This document shows, piece by piece, positions 15,857 to 24,919 of a DNA stretch of 39,844 nt. The notes below the pieces were generated by a model. It made no database searches and had not been told where the DNA came from. It saw only the letters and a list, made by a program, of their open reading frames with translations. Positions within the stretch are counted from its first letter, which is position 1. Every line of letters begins with the position of its first letter. The position numbers and the translations under genes were made by a program. Location of the stretch: contig NZ_FLQX01000170.1 of NCBI RefSeq assembly GCF_900089955.1, positions 1 through 39,844 of the forward strand, in the 5' to 3' direction. The DNA is from Candidatus Accumulibacter aalborgensis (GTDB lineage Bacteria; Pseudomonadota; Gammaproteobacteria; Burkholderiales; Rhodocyclaceae).

Positions 15857-18106
15857 ATGACGAAACAGATAGTTGTTTGCCTGGATGGCACGTGGAACGA
15901 TCCCATCGAGCAGACCAATGTGTACCGATTGTTCCAGATGCTCCCTGGCGAAGAGCAGCAGGTCGAGGAAAACGGACCGCTCCGTTCGCATCTCGCCAAA
16001 AGCAGCGAAGAACTCGCCGCCTTTTATCTGGCCAGCGTCGGCAACGGTGGCCGAACACAGGGGCTACTAGGCGGCACGCAGGGAATCGGATTGCACGACA
16101 GCATGATCGACGCCTATCTGTTGATCTCGCAGGTGTATCAGCGCGGCGACAAGATCTGGCTGTTTGGTTTCTCGCGCGGCGCGTGGGCCGCCCGTAGCCT
16201 GGGCGCATTCATTGCCCACTCAGGCCTGATCGCGGCCAGCGAAGCCGACGACGACGGCGCGGCCGATCACGCCGAAAATGTCTGGCTGATCTACAAGGAC
16301 GATCGAGGCAAGAAGCGCGGCGCACGCTTCTGGAAGCAACACGACGAAACGCCAATACGCATGATCGGCGTCTGGGATACCGTCGGCCAACTGGGAGTAC
16401 CGCTATTCAACGGCCTGCGCCTGGTCGACCGAGCCGAACTCCGCTTCCTGAAATTTCGCAACCGCGAACTCGGTCCACGCATAGAGCATGGTCGCCAGGC
16501 ACTGGCCATCGACGAGGAGCGCGCCGACTTCACGCCGACGCCATGGGTAAAGCGCGAGGGGATCAAACAGGTCTGGTTCGCGGGCGCGCATGCCGATATC
16601 GGCGGCGGCTACGCAAGCCACGGGCTCTCTGACATCGCGCTCGAATGGATGATGCAAGAGGTCAACGACCTTGATGCCGGCTTGCGGCTTTCGTCCAGCC
16701 AACTCAGCGAAGCGTTGGCTCCCGACGGCCTGCAGGACCGACACGACGAAACGCGTGGGCCGGTTTGGCGGACACGCCCGAGCAAGGAACGCAAGATCTC
16801 CGACGACGCAGAACTGCATCCAAGCGTTCTGCTGCGACTGGAGGAACGAGCCGATTACCGGCCGAAGGCACTGGAAGACATTCCGGCCTGCGCTGGTTTC
16901 TACGCGGACGATGAGCCTCGCCCCGAGGAACAACTGCAGAACGAGCGGGAAGCCCTGCCATTCCGCAAGCTGCCGGTCGATGGCTCGACGCGCTTCCCGG
17001 CCTATGCCCACAAGTGGTGGAACGCCTCCGGCATCGAAGTGGACGCAGGCGAAAAATATCGCATCGAGGCCAGCGGCGCATGGATCGACAAAGGAATCCC
17101 CGCGGGCGCTGATGGTTATGAATCGAAAGCGTGGCGCCTTCTCCTGGCCGAAGGCAGCCGCCGCATGGAAGAACGCCCCTGGTTTTCATTGGTCGCCGCC
17201 ATCCACCCCCGGCCCGACCTCGAGGCAAACAACCCTGACGCCGAGAACATGCTCACCGGGCTCATCGAAAGCACCATCCACGGGGTCGCGCGCATCGACG
17301 ACGAGAGCAGCCTGATGGCAACTCCGAATGGCTACGAAATCCAGATCAACGAACCCGGTTTTCTGTATTTTTTTGCCAACGACTCGTCGTTTGACTACGG
17401 TAACAACAACGGCTTCCTGACCGTCGAAGTCACCCGGCTCCCCTGGTCGGCAGAAGCCGACCAAAAACCAGCGCAGGCGACTCAGTGGGTCGCTGGCAGC
17501 CTGGCCGTGAAGCTCTACTTCACTCCTGGAACGTGCTCGCTGGCAGCACATATCGCACTGCGCGAAGCGGGCCTCGACTTCGACCTCGTCCGTGTCGATA
17601 TCCGCCAGCGCCGGCTTGCCGACGGCAGCGACTTTACCGCCATCAACGCCAAGGGCTACGTTCCGGTGCTCGAAATCGACGACGGCGCTTACCTCACCGA
17701 AGTCCCGGCCATCGTGCAGTACATCGCCGACCGCATACCGGAAAGCGGCCTGGCGCCGCGACCCTATACGCTCGAACGCTACCAGTTGCAGGAGTGGCTC
17801 GGGTTCATCAGCACCGAACTGCACAAGGCCTTCGTCCCGCTGTTCAAACCGGACACTCCGGAGGAATACAGGCGGCGCGTCAAGGAAGACATTGTCGCTC
17901 GACTAAGCTACGTTGCTGCTCGTCTTGAAGACAGGAAATACTTGCTGGGCGACCAGTTCACCGTCGCCGACGGCTACCTGTTTACCGTCCTCGGCTGGGC
18001 CGGGTCGGTAGAGATCGACATTGGCCGCTGGCCGACGCTGCTCGCTTTCCAGCAACGCATCGGCCAGCGCCAGAGTGTTCGCGACGCCCTGGCGGCGGAA
18101 GGCTGA
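15857..18106 (+). CDS. DUF2235 alpha/beta hydrolase fused to a glutathione S-transferase
   Basis: A 749-residue protein with three parts. Residues 1 to about 350 are a DUF2235 (Tle1-type phospholipase-like) alpha/beta hydrolase: the opening VVCLDGTWND, the nucleophile S106 in GFSRGAW, and AHADIGGGY. Residues of about 375-535 resemble a PA-IL/LecA-like carbohydrate-binding domain (AYAHKWWNASGIEVDAGEKY ... FLYFFANDSSFDYGNNNGF). Residues 551-749 are a complete GST (KLYFTPGTCSLAAHIALREA, YVPVLEIDDG, TVADGYLFTVLGW). The GST begins at an in-frame GTG (17507) that could be an independent start, but no ribosome binding site precedes it and no stop separates the parts. The ribosome binding site of the whole gene is GAGGAG. 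Tle1-like enzymes are often type VI secretion effectors, but no such genes are nearby. Confidence 0.8.
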   Translation: MTKQIVVCLDGTWNDPIEQTNVYRLFQMLPGEEQQVEENGPLRSHLAKSSEELAAFYLASVGNGGRTQGLLGGTQGIGLHDSMIDAYLLISQVYQRGDKIWLFGFSRGAWAARSLGAFIAHSGLIAASEADDDGAADHAENVWLIYKDDRGKKRGARFWKQHDETPIRMIGVWDTVGQLGVPLFNGLRLVDRAELRFLKFRNRELGPRIEHGRQALAIDEERADFTPTPWVKREGIKQVWFAGAHADIGGGYASHGLSDIALEWMMQEVNDLDAGLRLSSSQLSEALAPDGLQDRHDETRGPVWRTRPSKERKISDDAELHPSVLLRLEERADYRPKALEDIPACAGFYADDEPRPEEQLQNEREALPFRKLPVDGSTRFPAYAHKWWNASGIEVDAGEKYRIEASGAWIDKGIPAGADGYESKAWRLLLAEGSRRMEERPWFSLVAAIHPRPDLEANNPDAENMLTGLIESTIHGVARIDDESSLMATPNGYEIQINEPGFLYFFANDSSFDYGNNNGFLTVEVTRLPWSAEADQKPAQATQWVAGSLAVKLYFTPGTCSLAAHIALREAGLDFDLVRVDIRQRRLADGSDFTAINAKGYVPVLEIDDGAYLTEVPAIVQYIADRIPESGLAPRPYTLERYQLQEWLGFISTELHKAFVPLFKPDTPEEYRRRVKEDIVARLSYVAARLEDRKYLLGDQFTVADGYLFTVLGWAGSVEIDIGRWPTLLAFQQRIGQRQSVRDALAAEG

Positions 18107-18146
18107 CCAGATCGCGGTTCACTGGTCGGAGTCTCTGTAGCGACCG

Positions 18147-18161
18147 GCCCGCGAAGCGGGC
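18147..18161. repeat. Short hairpin between convergent genes
   Basis: GCCCGC-GAA-GCGGGC is a perfect 6-bp stem with a GAA loop. It lies between the DUF2235-GST gene and the acyltransferase gene that converges on it. No T-run follows on either strand, so intrinsic termination is uncertain. Its CGCGAAGCG centre is close to the core of the palindromes at 273 and 10375. Confidence 0.4.
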
Positions 18162-18229
18162 TGAGCAACAAGCGGACAGACCACCAGAGTCCCGGGGGAT
18201 TGGCGGCGCAGTGATCTCCGCAAACGCGG

Positions 18230-19396
18230 TCACGGGAGCACTGCGTTCGCTGACCCCTGGGGCGAACCGGCACGGCCTTGCTGTCGAGCGGGTCTGCCGA
18301 TCTTCAGCCACTGCCGGCACTTGGCGAGAACGGGCTTTTCAACCAGCTTGTGGATCAGAATTCCGCAGCCAACCGACACCAGCATGATCACGGTGAGCAG
18401 CACAAGGGCTGTGGTCTGTGTCTTCTCGCCGGCTAATCCCCAGTTGAGCGAGCGGACCCCTTTGAAAGCGTGTTTCTGAAAATAGAAATGCACTAGGTAG
18501 ATCGAATACGAGGCGTCGCCGATCAGCAGCAAGAAGCGCTGCCGCTTCCAGAACCCTTCCAGCTTCGCCGACACTGAACCCAGGAGCAACAGCGCGCTGC
18601 CTGTACCGAAACCCAGGGCCAGGGGCAAGCTGTCCCAGACGTCCACCTTCGCATCGCCGAGCGAAACGTACCACCAGGCGGTGGACAGGAAAATGACCGT
18701 GCCAGCGACAAGACTGGCGATGCCGATCCGGTCGCGGCGCTCCTGGTTCAGCTTGTTGCGCAGCGCCATCCCGGCGGCCGACGTGAGCAGGCCCAGCATG
18801 AACAGGAGATTGGGCAGTTGGAGGCCAATGGTGTCGGCAAAGTGGTAGACGTAGTTGAGAGCCACCAAGCCGAACCACGCGGTGAACGCGCCAAGGCCGA
18901 GTTTCCGGTTGACGATAAAGGCGACAAAAATGCCGTAGAAGACCATCTCGTAAGCCAGAGACCAGCTTACCGCGATAATCAGGGGCTTGCTGGAAATGAA
19001 GAACAGTGCATTGCTCAAGAACTCCCCGATCTCCAGGCGCTTGGCCAATACTTGCCACACACCCACGGCAATCAGGACGATCCAGTATAAAGGATAGATA
19101 CGCACCAGCCGCTTGAGGAAGTAGGCCGGAACCCGGCGGTAGTTGCCGACATCGTCGAGGTGAGCGTGGGCAATGATCAGGCCGCTGATCACAAAGAACA
19201 TATGCACCCCTGAAAAGCCGAAATTGGTCAGGGCGAGAAGCGGTTTGACACCGTACCAGTTGCCGATCAACGCCGCGCCGTGGTAGATGGCGACCAGCAG
19301 ACATGCCAGGCCTCGGCAAACCTGCGCTGTATAGAGCGTCGCCTCAGGTTTTTCGCTGATCGGAGACGCTGTCGTACTCATGGTATTCAAAGTCAT
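18230..19396 (-). CDS. Acyltransferase-3 family membrane protein (OafA/YrhL-like)
   Basis: A multi-pass protein of 388 residues from the ATG at 19396. The frame is open further only to a TTG, and an ATG five codons later is possible. Family features are the N-terminal RGLACLLVAIYH with the catalytic-type histidine, the SGVHMFFVISGLIIAHAH block, and FLKRLVRIYPLYW. About ten hydrophobic helices follow. Such enzymes O-acetylate or O-succinylate polysaccharides, LPS or other envelope glycans using acyl-CoA. The neighbours do not define the substrate. It stands alone and is convergent with the DUF2235-GST gene. Confidence 0.85.
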   Translation of the reverse strand: MTLNTMSTTASPISEKPEATLYTAQVCRGLACLLVAIYHGAALIGNWYGVKPLLALTNFGFSGVHMFFVISGLIIAHAHLDDVGNYRRVPAYFLKRLVRIYPLYWIVLIAVGVWQVLAKRLEIGEFLSNALFFISSKPLIIAVSWSLAYEMVFYGIFVAFIVNRKLGLGAFTAWFGLVALNYVYHFADTIGLQLPNLLFMLGLLTSAAGMALRNKLNQERRDRIGIASLVAGTVIFLSTAWWYVSLGDAKVDVWDSLPLALGFGTGSALLLLGSVSAKLEGFWKRQRFLLLIGDASYSIYLVHFYFQKHAFKGVRSLNWGLAGEKTQTTALVLLTVIMLVSVGCGILIHKLVEKPVLAKCRQWLKIGRPARQQGRAGSPQGSANAVLP

Positions 19397-19438
19397 AACC
19401 GTTTGAAAATCGTCTCCGGCCAACGCCAAGCATGGCTA

Positions 19439-20875
19439 TCATCGCAGCGAGGAGGCTTCCCGATCTTCGCCCACGCTGCTGCCTGTGCCGTCGAGGCCAA
19501 GCTCCTGAATCTTGCGCGTGATGGTGTTGCGACCGATACCCAGCGCTTGCGCGGCTTCAATTCTGCGCCCGCCGGTATGCGCCAGCGCCCGATTGATCAG
19601 CACACGCTCGAAGGCATGGGTGAGTTTCGCGTGCACCTGGCCCGCATCGCTGACCAGCAAGCGGTCGACTTCCTGGGCAAATGCGCTTTCCCAGTCGTCG
19701 GTCTGCGCCAACGACGCCGCTTCGCGCAGTTCAGGCGGCAGATCGGCCAGTTCTACGAGTTGCCCCGGCGCCATTACCGTCAGCCAGTGACAGAGGTTCT
19801 CGAGCTGCCGTACATTGCCCGGAAACTCGACCAATCCCAGATGCTTGAGCGCCGCGTCGGAAAAGCGCTTGCCTTCAACGCCAAGTTCATTGGCGCTTTT
19901 CTGCAGAAAGTGGCGCGCCAGGATCGGAATGTCCTCGCGCCGCTCGCCAAGGCTGGGCAGGCGCACGCGGATGACGTTCAGGCGATGGAAGAGATCCTCG
20001 CGAAAGAGCCCCTGGCGGACGCGCTCTTCGAGATTCTGGTGCGTGGCAGCAATGATGCGTACCTTGGTCTTCAACGGCGAGTGGCCGCCGACCCGGTAGT
20101 AATGGCCATCGGAGAGCACTCGTAGCAGCCGCGTCTGCAGTTCTGCCGGCATGTCGCCAATTTCATCGAGGAAGAGAGTGCCCCCTTCGGCCTGTTCGAA
20201 ACGGCCTTGGCGCTGCGCTGCGGCGCCGGTAAACGCGCCGCGCTCGTGGCCGAAGAGTTCGGATTCGAGCAGATCGCGGGGAATTGCAGCCGTGTTGATG
20301 GCGATGAAAGGCTTGTCGGCGCGCGAGCTGTGGCGATGCACGGCGCGCGCCACAAGCTCCTTGCCGGAACCCGACTCGCCGGTGATCAGGACGGTGGCAT
20401 TCGATTGACTGAGCCTGCCGATGGCCCGAAAAACCTCCTGCATCGCCGGGGCCTGCCCGAGGATCTCCGGCGTCAGACCTACTTCGTTCGGCGCACCGCT
20501 TTGGTGCAGACTTTCACCGATGGCTCGACGGATCAGTTCCAGCGCCTGATCTACGTCGAAGGGTTTCGGCAGATATTCGAAAGCTCCGCCCTGAAATGCC
20601 GACACGGCGCTCTCGAGGTCGGAGTAGGCAGTCATGATGATCACCGGCAGTGTCGGGAAGCGTTCCTTGAACACCTGCAGCAGTTCGAGCCCCGATTGAC
20701 CCGGCATCCGAATGTCGGAGACCAGAATCTGCGGCGCTTCGCCGCCGCCGTCGAGTTGCGCCAGGGCTTCGGTTGCCGAGGCAAAACTCTGAAACGGGAT
20801 TTTCTCGCGGGACAGGGTCTTCTCGAGAACCCAACGGATTGATTTATCGTCGTCAACGATCCAGACAGGTTTCAT
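19439..20875 (-). CDS. ntrC: Nitrogen regulation response regulator NtrC
   Basis: A sigma-54-dependent activator of 478 residues. The start at 20875 is preferred because GAGGAA lies just upstream; an ATG seven codons earlier is less likely. The receiver domain has the phospho-acceptor D54 (LVSDIRMPG) and the conserved lysine in YLPKPFD. The AAA+ domain shows Walker A GESGSGKE, the sigma-54 contact loop GAFTGA and Walker B GTLFLDEIGD. The C-terminus ends in a Fis-type helix-turn-helix (RIEAAQALGIGRNTITRKIQ). It is downstream of ntrB and should activate the glnA promoter found at 24186-24310. Confidence 0.95.
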   Translation of the reverse strand: MKPVWIVDDDKSIRWVLEKTLSREKIPFQSFASATEALAQLDGGGEAPQILVSDIRMPGQSGLELLQVFKERFPTLPVIIMTAYSDLESAVSAFQGGAFEYLPKPFDVDQALELIRRAIGESLHQSGAPNEVGLTPEILGQAPAMQEVFRAIGRLSQSNATVLITGESGSGKELVARAVHRHSSRADKPFIAINTAAIPRDLLESELFGHERGAFTGAAAQRQGRFEQAEGGTLFLDEIGDMPAELQTRLLRVLSDGHYYRVGGHSPLKTKVRIIAATHQNLEERVRQGLFREDLFHRLNVIRVRLPSLGERREDIPILARHFLQKSANELGVEGKRFSDAALKHLGLVEFPGNVRQLENLCHWLTVMAPGQLVELADLPPELREAASLAQTDDWESAFAQEVDRLLVSDAGQVHAKLTHAFERVLINRALAHTGGRRIEAAQALGIGRNTITRKIQELGLDGTGSSVGEDREASSLR

Positions 20876-20935
20876 CGATTCCTCAGGAAGCATCATGGTT
20901 GTCGTCCTTTGGAAGCAAGAAACCAGCCAGCTTGT

Positions 20936-22009
20936 TCAAGCGAGCGGCAAGCGGATCGTGAAGCTGGTGTGGCCCGGCCTGCTTTCGCAATCGATCGTCC
21001 CCTGGTGCTGCTGAACAAAACTCTGGGCCAAGGTCAGACCAAGACCGCTGCCGCCCTGGCGCCCGGAAACCAGCGCATAGAACATGCGTTCGCGGATGTC
21101 CTCGGCAATTCCCGGTCCGTCGTCGACCACCTGCACTTCAAGCGCCAAACGATGGCGCCGCTTGAACAAGGTCATCTGGCGGGCAACCCGCGTGCGCAGA
21201 GTGATCTGACCCTGACCGGCGACACTGCCGTCAGGCTGCCCTTCGATCGCCTGTGCAGCGTTCCTGGCGATGTTGAGGAATACCTGAATGAGCTGTTCCC
21301 GATCACCCACCAGGTCCGGCAGGCTGGTATCGTAGTCGCGTGCGACGCTCAGAATGGTTGGAAACTCTGCGGTCAGCAGACTGCGCACACGCTCCAGAAT
21401 CTCGTGGATATTCACCGGACCCGGCTGCATCGGGCGATGCGGCGACAGCAGGCGCCGCATCAGATCCTGCAGACGGTCCGCTTCCTTGATGATCACCTGG
21501 GTGTACTCGCGCAAACCAGGGTTGTTGAGCTCGTGCTCAAGCAACTGCGCCGCACCGCGGATACCACCTAGCGGATTCTTGATCTCGTGCACCAGGTTTC
21601 GTATCAGCTCGCGATTGGCCTGTTGCTGCTCGACCAGGCGCTCTTCCCTCGTGGCTCTGAGTTGTTGGTCAATGGGCCATAACTCGACGAGCAGGCGGGC
21701 CTCAGGAAGCTCCGTTGGGTTGACCGTGCAATTGAGCTTGAGGAGTTCGCCACCGGCCACACGCAACTCGATGCTCTGCCCGGTGTAGGCCCAGCCGTGA
21801 TGCAGCGCGCTGTCCAGCGCCGCCAGCAGTTTCGGCGGACACTCAACGACGCCATTGAGCGGGCATCCCGAAAAGACCTTGCTGCTGATCGCCAGCAGGT
21901 TCTCGGCGGCCGGATTGATGTAGCGGATGACCAGGGTTTCATCAAGCAGAAGCACCGCTGACGACAACAGGTCAAGCCCGCGAAAGGGGTTCGCCGCTGT
22001 CTCAGTCAT
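20936..22009 (-). CDS. ntrB: Nitrogen sensor histidine kinase NtrB
   Basis: A cytoplasmic kinase/phosphatase that controls NtrC, 357 residues from the ATG at 22009. The same frame stays open about 180 codons further upstream, but that part reads the DUF4124 gene out of frame and is not coding. A PAS domain occupies residues of about 10-110 (SAVLLLDETLVIRYINPAAE). The phospho-acceptor is H141 in NLVHEIKNPLGGIRGAAQLL. The ATP-binding domain has N-box NIARNAAQAIEG, G1 VVDDGPGI and G2 GGSGLGLTLAQ. No membrane helices are seen. Signals usually arrive through PII proteins, not encoded here. It is followed by ntrC with 60 bp between. Confidence 0.95.
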   Translation of the reverse strand: MTETAANPFRGLDLLSSAVLLLDETLVIRYINPAAENLLAISSKVFSGCPLNGVVECPPKLLAALDSALHHGWAYTGQSIELRVAGGELLKLNCTVNPTELPEARLLVELWPIDQQLRATREERLVEQQQANRELIRNLVHEIKNPLGGIRGAAQLLEHELNNPGLREYTQVIIKEADRLQDLMRRLLSPHRPMQPGPVNIHEILERVRSLLTAEFPTILSVARDYDTSLPDLVGDREQLIQVFLNIARNAAQAIEGQPDGSVAGQGQITLRTRVARQMTLFKRRHRLALEVQVVDDGPGIAEDIRERMFYALVSGRQGGSGLGLTLAQSFVQQHQGTIDCESRPGHTSFTIRLPLA

Positions 22010-22026
22010 CAGTTTCCCGCCCCGGA

Positions 22027-22518
22027 TCAGCGCAAATTTCCGATCTCCTTCTTGATCGCATCGATATTGCGCTGGTGCAAAGCCACCTTGTCCTTGTACG
22101 GCTGGATGCGCTCCTGCACTTTGCCGCCACTGATCGCACCGCCCTGCACGCGCTCGCTCGGCAAAACGGTCGCTTCCTGCTCGGCGAGATCCCTTTTGGC
22201 CTGCTCGGCACTCGCCTGCTCGGCAGCCAGCTCGCCTTCGAGAATCCGCCGGCGATCGGTGTCGCGCGATTTCTGCGTCTGGTCGTCCACCTTGGGAAAA
22301 CTGCCGGGCGTCGGTGCCTGTGTCGAGGCCTTGGGCGCAGGCTTGGCAGCCGGCGCCAGGTTGACCGGGTCGAGAATGATTTTCCGGCAGTTCTTGGTCG
22401 GCACGTTCGAGTAAGTGACACGCCCGTCGACGTCGCATCTGTAGATATCCTGCGAATGTGCCGGGACTGCCAGCAGCGACAGCAGTGCGAACGAAATACA
22501 CAGGTCTTGCCGTTTCAT
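22027..22518 (-). CDS. DUF4124 periplasmic coiled-coil protein
   Basis: A 163-residue protein from the ATG at 22518; the open frame extends further but this start gives a good signal peptide (MKRQDLCISFALLSLLAVPA). Residues of about 24-50 hold the DUF4124 pattern (IYRCDVDGRVTYSNVPTKNC). A Pro/Ala linker follows, and then a long charged coiled coil (RRRILEGELAAEQASAEQAK). Its role is unknown. It lies between glnA and ntrB on the same strand, 17 bp before ntrB, so it is probably cotranscribed with ntrBC. DUF4124 genes next to glnA-ntrBC are a recurring betaproteobacterial arrangement. Confidence 0.82.
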   Translation of the reverse strand: MKRQDLCISFALLSLLAVPAHSQDIYRCDVDGRVTYSNVPTKNCRKIILDPVNLAPAAKPAPKASTQAPTPGSFPKVDDQTQKSRDTDRRRILEGELAAEQASAEQAKRDLAEQEATVLPSERVQGGAISGGKVQERIQPYKDKVALHQRNIDAIKKEIGNLR

Positions 22519-22655
22519 CGTCGTCCCATTTCCTTTTTGCCACTCCCCTGCCCATGGACTGGCGGCCATCACCCGGCCACCGAATCCCTGATCAGACCGC
22601 AGTGTATTGGATGACTGAAACGAATACAAACGCGACAGCCACACGATCGGTGGAC

Positions 22656-22681
22656 AAAAAAAGGACGGGCAAGCCCGTCCT
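22656..22681 (-). terminator. Rho-independent terminator of glnA
   Basis: Read on the minus strand, AGGACGGGC pairs with GCCCGTCCT across a two-base loop and is followed by seven T (22656-22662). It begins about 20 bp after the glnA stop, and separates glnA from the DUF4124-ntrBC unit. Confidence 0.92.
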
Positions 22682-22699
22682 CTTGTTGGCGCCGCCTGA

Positions 22700-24118
22700 T
22701 CAGCAGCTGTAGTAGAGCTCGAACTCGACCGGGTGGGTGGTCATGCGGACCTTGTTCACCTCGTCCATCTTCAGTTCGATGAAGGCGTCGATCCAGTCGT
22801 CGGAGAAGACCCCGCCGCGGGTCAGGAACTCGCGGTCCTTGTCGATCGCCTCAAGCGCTTCTTCGAGGCTGGCACAGACCGTCGGAATCTTGGCGTCCTC
22901 TTCCGGCGGCAAATCATAGAGATTCTTGTCGGCCGGATCGCCGGGATGAATCTTGTTCTGAATACCATCGAGGCCGGCCATCAGCAGCGCCGCGAAGCAC
23001 AGATAGGGGTTGGCGATCGGATCGGGAAAACGCGTTTCGATGCGCCGTGCCTTGTCGGAAGCGACGTGCGGCACGCGGATCGAGGCCGAACGGTTCTTGG
23101 CCGAATATGCCAGTTTGACCGGCGCCTCGTAGTGTGGCACCAGGCGCTTGTACGAATTGGTGCCTGGATTGGTGATCGCGTTCAGGGCCTTGGCGTGCTT
23201 GATGATGCCGCCGATGTAGAACAGCGCCATCTCCGAGAGACCGGCATAGCCGTTGCCGGCAAACAGGTTCTTGCCATCCTTCCAGATCGACTGGTGGACG
23301 TGCATGCCAGAACCGTTGTCGCCGACGATCGGCTTCGGCATGAAGGTCGCGGTCTTGCCGTACTGATGCGCGACGTTATGAACCACGTACTTGAGAATCT
23401 GCGTCCAGTCGGCACGCTTGACCAGCGTACTGAACAGAGTGCCGATCTCGCACTGACCAGCGGTCGCCACTTCGTGGTGATGCACTTCAACCGGAACGCC
23501 GACCGACTCGAGCGTCAGCACCATCGCTGAGCGAATGTCGTGCAGGCTATCAACCGGCGGCACCGGGAAATAGCCGCCCTTGATCCCTGGACGGTGACCC
23601 GTCCCACCTGGCTGGCCGTCCGATTTTTCGCCGCTCGTCCAGGCCGCTTCCTGCGAGTAGATCTTCAGGTTGCAGCCCGACATGTCGACGCTCCAGGACA
23701 CCGAATCGAAAATGAAGAATTCGGGCTCGGGTCCGAAGTAGGCGGTGTCACCAACGCCGCAGGACTTCAGGTAGGCTTCGGCACGTTTGGCAATCGAGCG
23801 TGGATCGCGGTCGTAACCGCGTCCGTCGGCCGGATCGACGACGTCACAGGTAATCACCACCGTCGTTTCATCGAAGAAGGGGTCGATGTAGGCAGTGCTC
23901 GGATCGGGCATGAGCTGCATGTCCGAAGCTTGAATCCCCTTCCAGCCAGCGATCGACGAACCATCGAAAGCGTGACCGTTCTCGAACTTGTCTTCGTCAA
24001 AAGCGCTGACCGGCACGGTGACGTGCTGCTCCTTGCCGCGTGTGTCGGTAAAGCGGAAGTCGACGAACTTCGCCTCGTTTTCCTTGACCATCTTGATCAC
24101 GTCTTGCGGGCTTGCCAT
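22700..24118 (-). CDS. glnA: Glutamine synthetase type I
   Basis: GlnA makes glutamine from glutamate, ammonia and ATP and is the main ammonium-assimilating enzyme. From the ATG at 24118 (GGAG eight bases upstream) it has 472 residues; an upstream ATG in the same frame adds an implausible tail. Signatures are [11 protein letters not shown], the catalytic [15 protein letters not shown] with FMPKPI before it, and the adenylylation tyrosine in NLYDLPPEE (about Y401), so it is GSI-beta under GlnE control. Its promoter region carries a sigma-54 promoter and two NtrC sites, and ntrBC follow downstream. Confidence 0.97.
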   Translation of the reverse strand: MASPQDVIKMVKENEAKFVDFRFTDTRGKEQHVTVPVSAFDEDKFENGHAFDGSSIAGWKGIQASDMQLMPDPSTAYIDPFFDETTVVITCDVVDPADGRGYDRDPRSIAKRAEAYLKSCGVGDTAYFGPEPEFFIFDSVSWSVDMSGCNLKIYSQEAAWTSGEKSDGQPGGTGHRPGIKGGYFPVPPVDSLHDIRSAMVLTLESVGVPVEVHHHEVATAGQCEIGTLFSTLVKRADWTQILKYVVHNVAHQYGKTATFMPKPIVGDNGSGMHVHQSIWKDGKNLFAGNGYAGLSEMALFYIGGIIKHAKALNAITNPGTNSYKRLVPHYEAPVKLAYSAKNRSASIRVPHVASDKARRIETRFPDPIANPYLCFAALLMAGLDGIQNKIHPGDPADKNLYDLPPEEDAKIPTVCASLEEALEAIDKDREFLTRGGVFSDDWIDAFIELKMDEVNKVRMTTHPVEFELYYSC

Positions 24119-24185
24119 TGCGGAGTCTCCAGAACAGGTGCCGGTTGGGCCGGCGACAGTAGAAAATGGGTGCGCGGGGCAACTA

Positions 24186-24200
24186 GCAGAAAGCATGCCA
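24186..24200 (-). promoter_or_regulatory. Sigma-54 promoter of glnA
   Basis: On the minus strand TGGCATGCTTTCTGCT has the invariant GG (-24) and GC (-12) with ten bases between. It differs from the consensus TGGCACG-N4-TTGCA mainly at the -12 part. It lies about 70 bp upstream of the glnA ATG, and the NtrC sites are further upstream. Confidence 0.65.
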
Positions 24201-24265
24201 GTTCGTACCCTGCTGGAGTTTCATTGTGCCACAAGCGCCTTGAGCATTCCTGCGCTTTTTGCAAG

Positions 24266-24280
24266 GCACCTTTCTGGTGC
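24266..24280. promoter_or_regulatory. NtrC binding site, proximal
   Basis: GCACC-TTTCT-GGTGC is a perfect palindrome of the NtrC type (GCAC-N7-GTGC). It lies about 70-90 bp upstream of the sigma-54 promoter. Confidence 0.7.
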
Positions 24281-24295
24281 GAACAAGAGCCTTGC

Positions 24296-24310
24296 GCACT
24301 AACACGGTGC
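24296..24310. promoter_or_regulatory. NtrC binding site, distal
   Basis: GCAC-TAACACG-GTGC matches the NtrC pattern GCAC-N7-GTGC. Its centre is 30 bp, about three helical turns, from that of the proximal site, as expected for cooperative dimers on one face of the DNA. Confidence 0.65.
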
Positions 24311-24401
24311 ATTCAAACCGAAGCGGCCACGCGCCGCGAACGAAGCAAGTGATTTATACTCTCAGTTCTGACTCCTTCAAGACAGGCTACTCGACGCGCA
24401 C

Positions 24402-24851
24402 ATGGGAAAACTGACCGATTTGCTCAAGCTCGCTCAAGACCGCGCGCAGAAACTTGGCCTGCCTTATGCAGGTGCCCTGACGCCGCAGGAGGCGTATGTG
24501 GTGTGGCAACTGGCACCGGGTGCCCAGCTCATCGACGTGCGTACGCGCGCCGAATGGGATTGGGTCGGGCGCATCCCCGGTGCCGTCGAGATCGAGTGGC
24601 TGAGCTACCCGGAGAACAGGCCCAACAGCTATTTCCTGGCCCAGTTGAAGAAACAGGTCGATCCCGAAGCTTTGCTGATGTTCATCTGCCGCAGCGGCGC
24701 GCGCTCGCACAACGCGGCTGCGCTGGCCAGCGAAGCCGGGCACCCGGCATGCTACAACGTGCTTGAAGGCTTCGAGGGCGACAAGGATGCCAACGGTCAG
24801 CGCAGCAGGATTGGCGGCTGGCGTCATGCCGGCCTGCCGTGGCATAGCTGA
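24402..24851 (+). CDS. Rhodanese-domain sulfurtransferase
   Basis: A single-domain rhodanese of 149 residues without signal peptide. The N-terminal motif LIDVRTRAEWDWVGRIPGA and the active-site loop CRSGARS (C96) are intact, so sulfur transfer is plausible. The C-terminus has GFEGDKDANGQRSRIGGWRHAGLPW, typical of a proteobacterial subgroup. It diverges from glnA, and nadA follows 68 bp downstream. A link to iron-sulfur supply for NadA is a possibility suggested only by adjacency. Confidence 0.88.
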   Translation: MGKLTDLLKLAQDRAQKLGLPYAGALTPQEAYVVWQLAPGAQLIDVRTRAEWDWVGRIPGAVEIEWLSYPENRPNSYFLAQLKKQVDPEALLMFICRSGARSHNAAALASEAGHPACYNVLEGFEGDKDANGQRSRIGGWRHAGLPWHS

Positions 24852-24919
24852 ACCTCCTGCCTGAACCTCTTGCCGCAAGCCGGGCCAGGCTCCTTTGACC
24901 TCGCTTCGAGTACCCGACC

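Noticed and set aside
15857-18106. Type VI secretion effector locus
   Set aside because: The DUF2235 domain fits a Tle1-like effector, but no VgrG, PAAR, adaptor or immunity gene is adjacent.
22010-22555. N-terminal extension of ntrB by about 180 codons
   Set aside because: The frame is open, but it reads through the DUF4124 gene in the wrong frame; the sequence is Arg/Ala-rich without motifs and NtrB starts normally at 22009.
24220-24400. Riboswitch-like structure upstream of glnA
   Set aside because: The inverted repeats there match NtrC operator palindromes and lie upstream of the sigma-54 promoter, so they are DNA sites, not leader RNA.
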